DNA from: Neocallimastix lanati (nom. inval.)
Lineage: Eukaryota > Neocallimastigomycota > Neocallimastigomycetes > Neocallimastigales > Neocallimastigaceae
Length of the DNA stretch: 64,000 nt
Reading direction: 5' to 3'
Assembly (NCBI GenBank): GCA_016946835.1
Contig: JACVTC010000091.1
Location: forward strand, 445,001-509,000
Part shown: positions 63,127-64,000 of the stretch, piece by piece
Position numbering within the stretch: position 1 is the stretch's first letter
How the letters are laid out: each line of letters starts with the position of its first letter
The notes under the pieces: generated by a model
Told to the model about the DNA's origin: nothing
Database searches by the model: none
Seen by the model: the letters and a program-made list of their open reading frames with translations, nothing else
Translations under genes and position numbers: made by a program

Positions 63127-64000
63127 ATGGATTTATTTCAAGGATTTCCAAGATTATATGCAATTTTTTTTAGTGAATTTCATCCAATTCAAGGTCCAAA
63201 AGTTACTTATGCTATTCCAGATGGATTTATTTATAGTTCATCATCCTTATCAGCTAATTCGAATCCTTTATTTCAATTATGTAGTAAAGATGAAACATTG
63301 GATTTTGATGCAATAAGTGAATACGTTATACCAAAACCTGAATTGTGTAATAGACTTGTAATCATTGGAACAACAAAATATAAAGTTATGGGTTATCCAG
63401 TTAGTATAGAAAATTCAAAATATAAAAGAAATGCTTTAATTTTTAATTTATGTTTTGTATTTGATAACAATGCTGATTCTTCTAGTTATGAACAAATTGT
63501 AACAAAAATGGCTTTTATATTAAAATCTTTAGAAGTAATATTTTTATTTAAATATAATTGAATTACAGGAATTTCAATAATTAAATCAATATTATGTCAA
63601 ATTGAAATTTATTTAATATAGTATTTATATTAATAAAAAAAAAAAAATATCAGAATATATTATTTTAAAATTTATATCATTTTTATTATAAATAAAAATT
63701 TTTCAGGTCGAAAGTAATTTTTTATATAATTCAACATCAAAGCAATCACTTCAAAATATAATTGAACAATTACTTGAAGATTTGAATAGTTATTCAGAAT
63801 GCCAAATTCCAATAAGTATGCTATATTTAAAATATTATTAAATACCAAAACAAAACAAATCAATTTAGATAAACTATTTATTATTGTAATTGTTAAATTA
63901 ATTTTATAAGATGATATTAGTAGTATTAACTTGAAATTATTCCCGAAATATCCAAATCCCGAAGAAGTTCATGATTATCAAGTTCCAGTTTCAATAATTA
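63127..64000 (+). CDS. Npr2/NPRL2, GATOR1 (SEACIT) subunit, partial
   Basis: Subunit of the GATOR1/SEACIT complex that restrains TORC1 when amino acids are scarce. Exons seen: 63127-63534, 63707-63815, 63911 onward; the gene runs off the window end. The longin-type N-terminus is typical of the family: AIFFSEFHPIQGPKVTYAIP, YVIPKPELCNRL, YKVMGYPV, YKRNALIFNLCFVFD. Further on are the LEDLNSYSEC helix and LKLFPKYPNPEEVHDYQVPV. The start ATG 63127 begins directly before the conserved block. Confidence 0.95.

Overview
This window looks like nuclear DNA of an anaerobic gut fungus (Neocallimastigomycota) or a close relative. The spacers are almost pure A and T with long poly-A and poly-T runs. Genes are split by many short AT-rich GT...AG introns, and the proteins are rich in asparagine. 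The genes themselves are fungal: a Dbf2/Sid2 kinase, an NDT80-type factor, Rvs167, Grd19/SNX3 and Npr2. A tubulin-modifying TTLL2 gene fits a lineage with flagellated zoospores. The lineage is inferred from composition and gene content, not from a database match.

Layout. 275-6135 (+): Dbf2/Sid2-like NDR kinase, 14 exons. 7204-8864 (-): decayed ankyrin-repeat gene. 10471-19070: a nested transposon block. Here a tRNA-derived SINE (minus strand) carries an 11-bp target duplication, and one copy of that duplication is split by a complete, young Ty3/Gypsy element at 10918-19061. 20473-25956 (+): full-size ABCA transporter broken by an in-frame TGA at the centre of a perfect palindrome. 27946-29134 (+): SNX3/Grd19. 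30498-32214 (-): BAR-SH3 protein of the Rvs167 type. 33255-35353 (-): SLC35F6-like transporter. About 36595-37850: Ty1/Copia remnant with an internal inversion. 38750-39640: AAAAT satellite. 40540-44526 (-): NDT80 transcription factor with a very large Asn/Met-rich tract. 44.5-51.3 kb: gene desert with a second SINE-like copy near 50.5-50.9 kb. 51325-52393 (-): adenosine-specific kinase of a mostly prokaryotic family. 53751-57035 (+): TTLL2-like tubulin ligase, 13 exons. 57768-58361 (+): orphan ORF with an odd GC-rich core. 60086-61513 (+): RING-H2 membrane protein. 63127 to the window end (+): NPR2 (GATOR1/SEACIT), cut off.

Exon models were built by hand from splice sites, reading phase and family resemblance. 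In every multi-exon model the exon lengths sum to a multiple of three, apart from the truncated NPR2. The genes share no evident pathway. The most striking signals are in mobile DNA: a UUUAAAC slippery site with spacer and potential pseudoknot at the Gypsy gag/pol junction, seven 40-bp repeats in the Gypsy leader, and a SINE family with a palindrome that covaries between copies. Outside mobile DNA, the palindromic stop in the ABCA gene and the prokaryote-type adenosine-specific kinase stand out.
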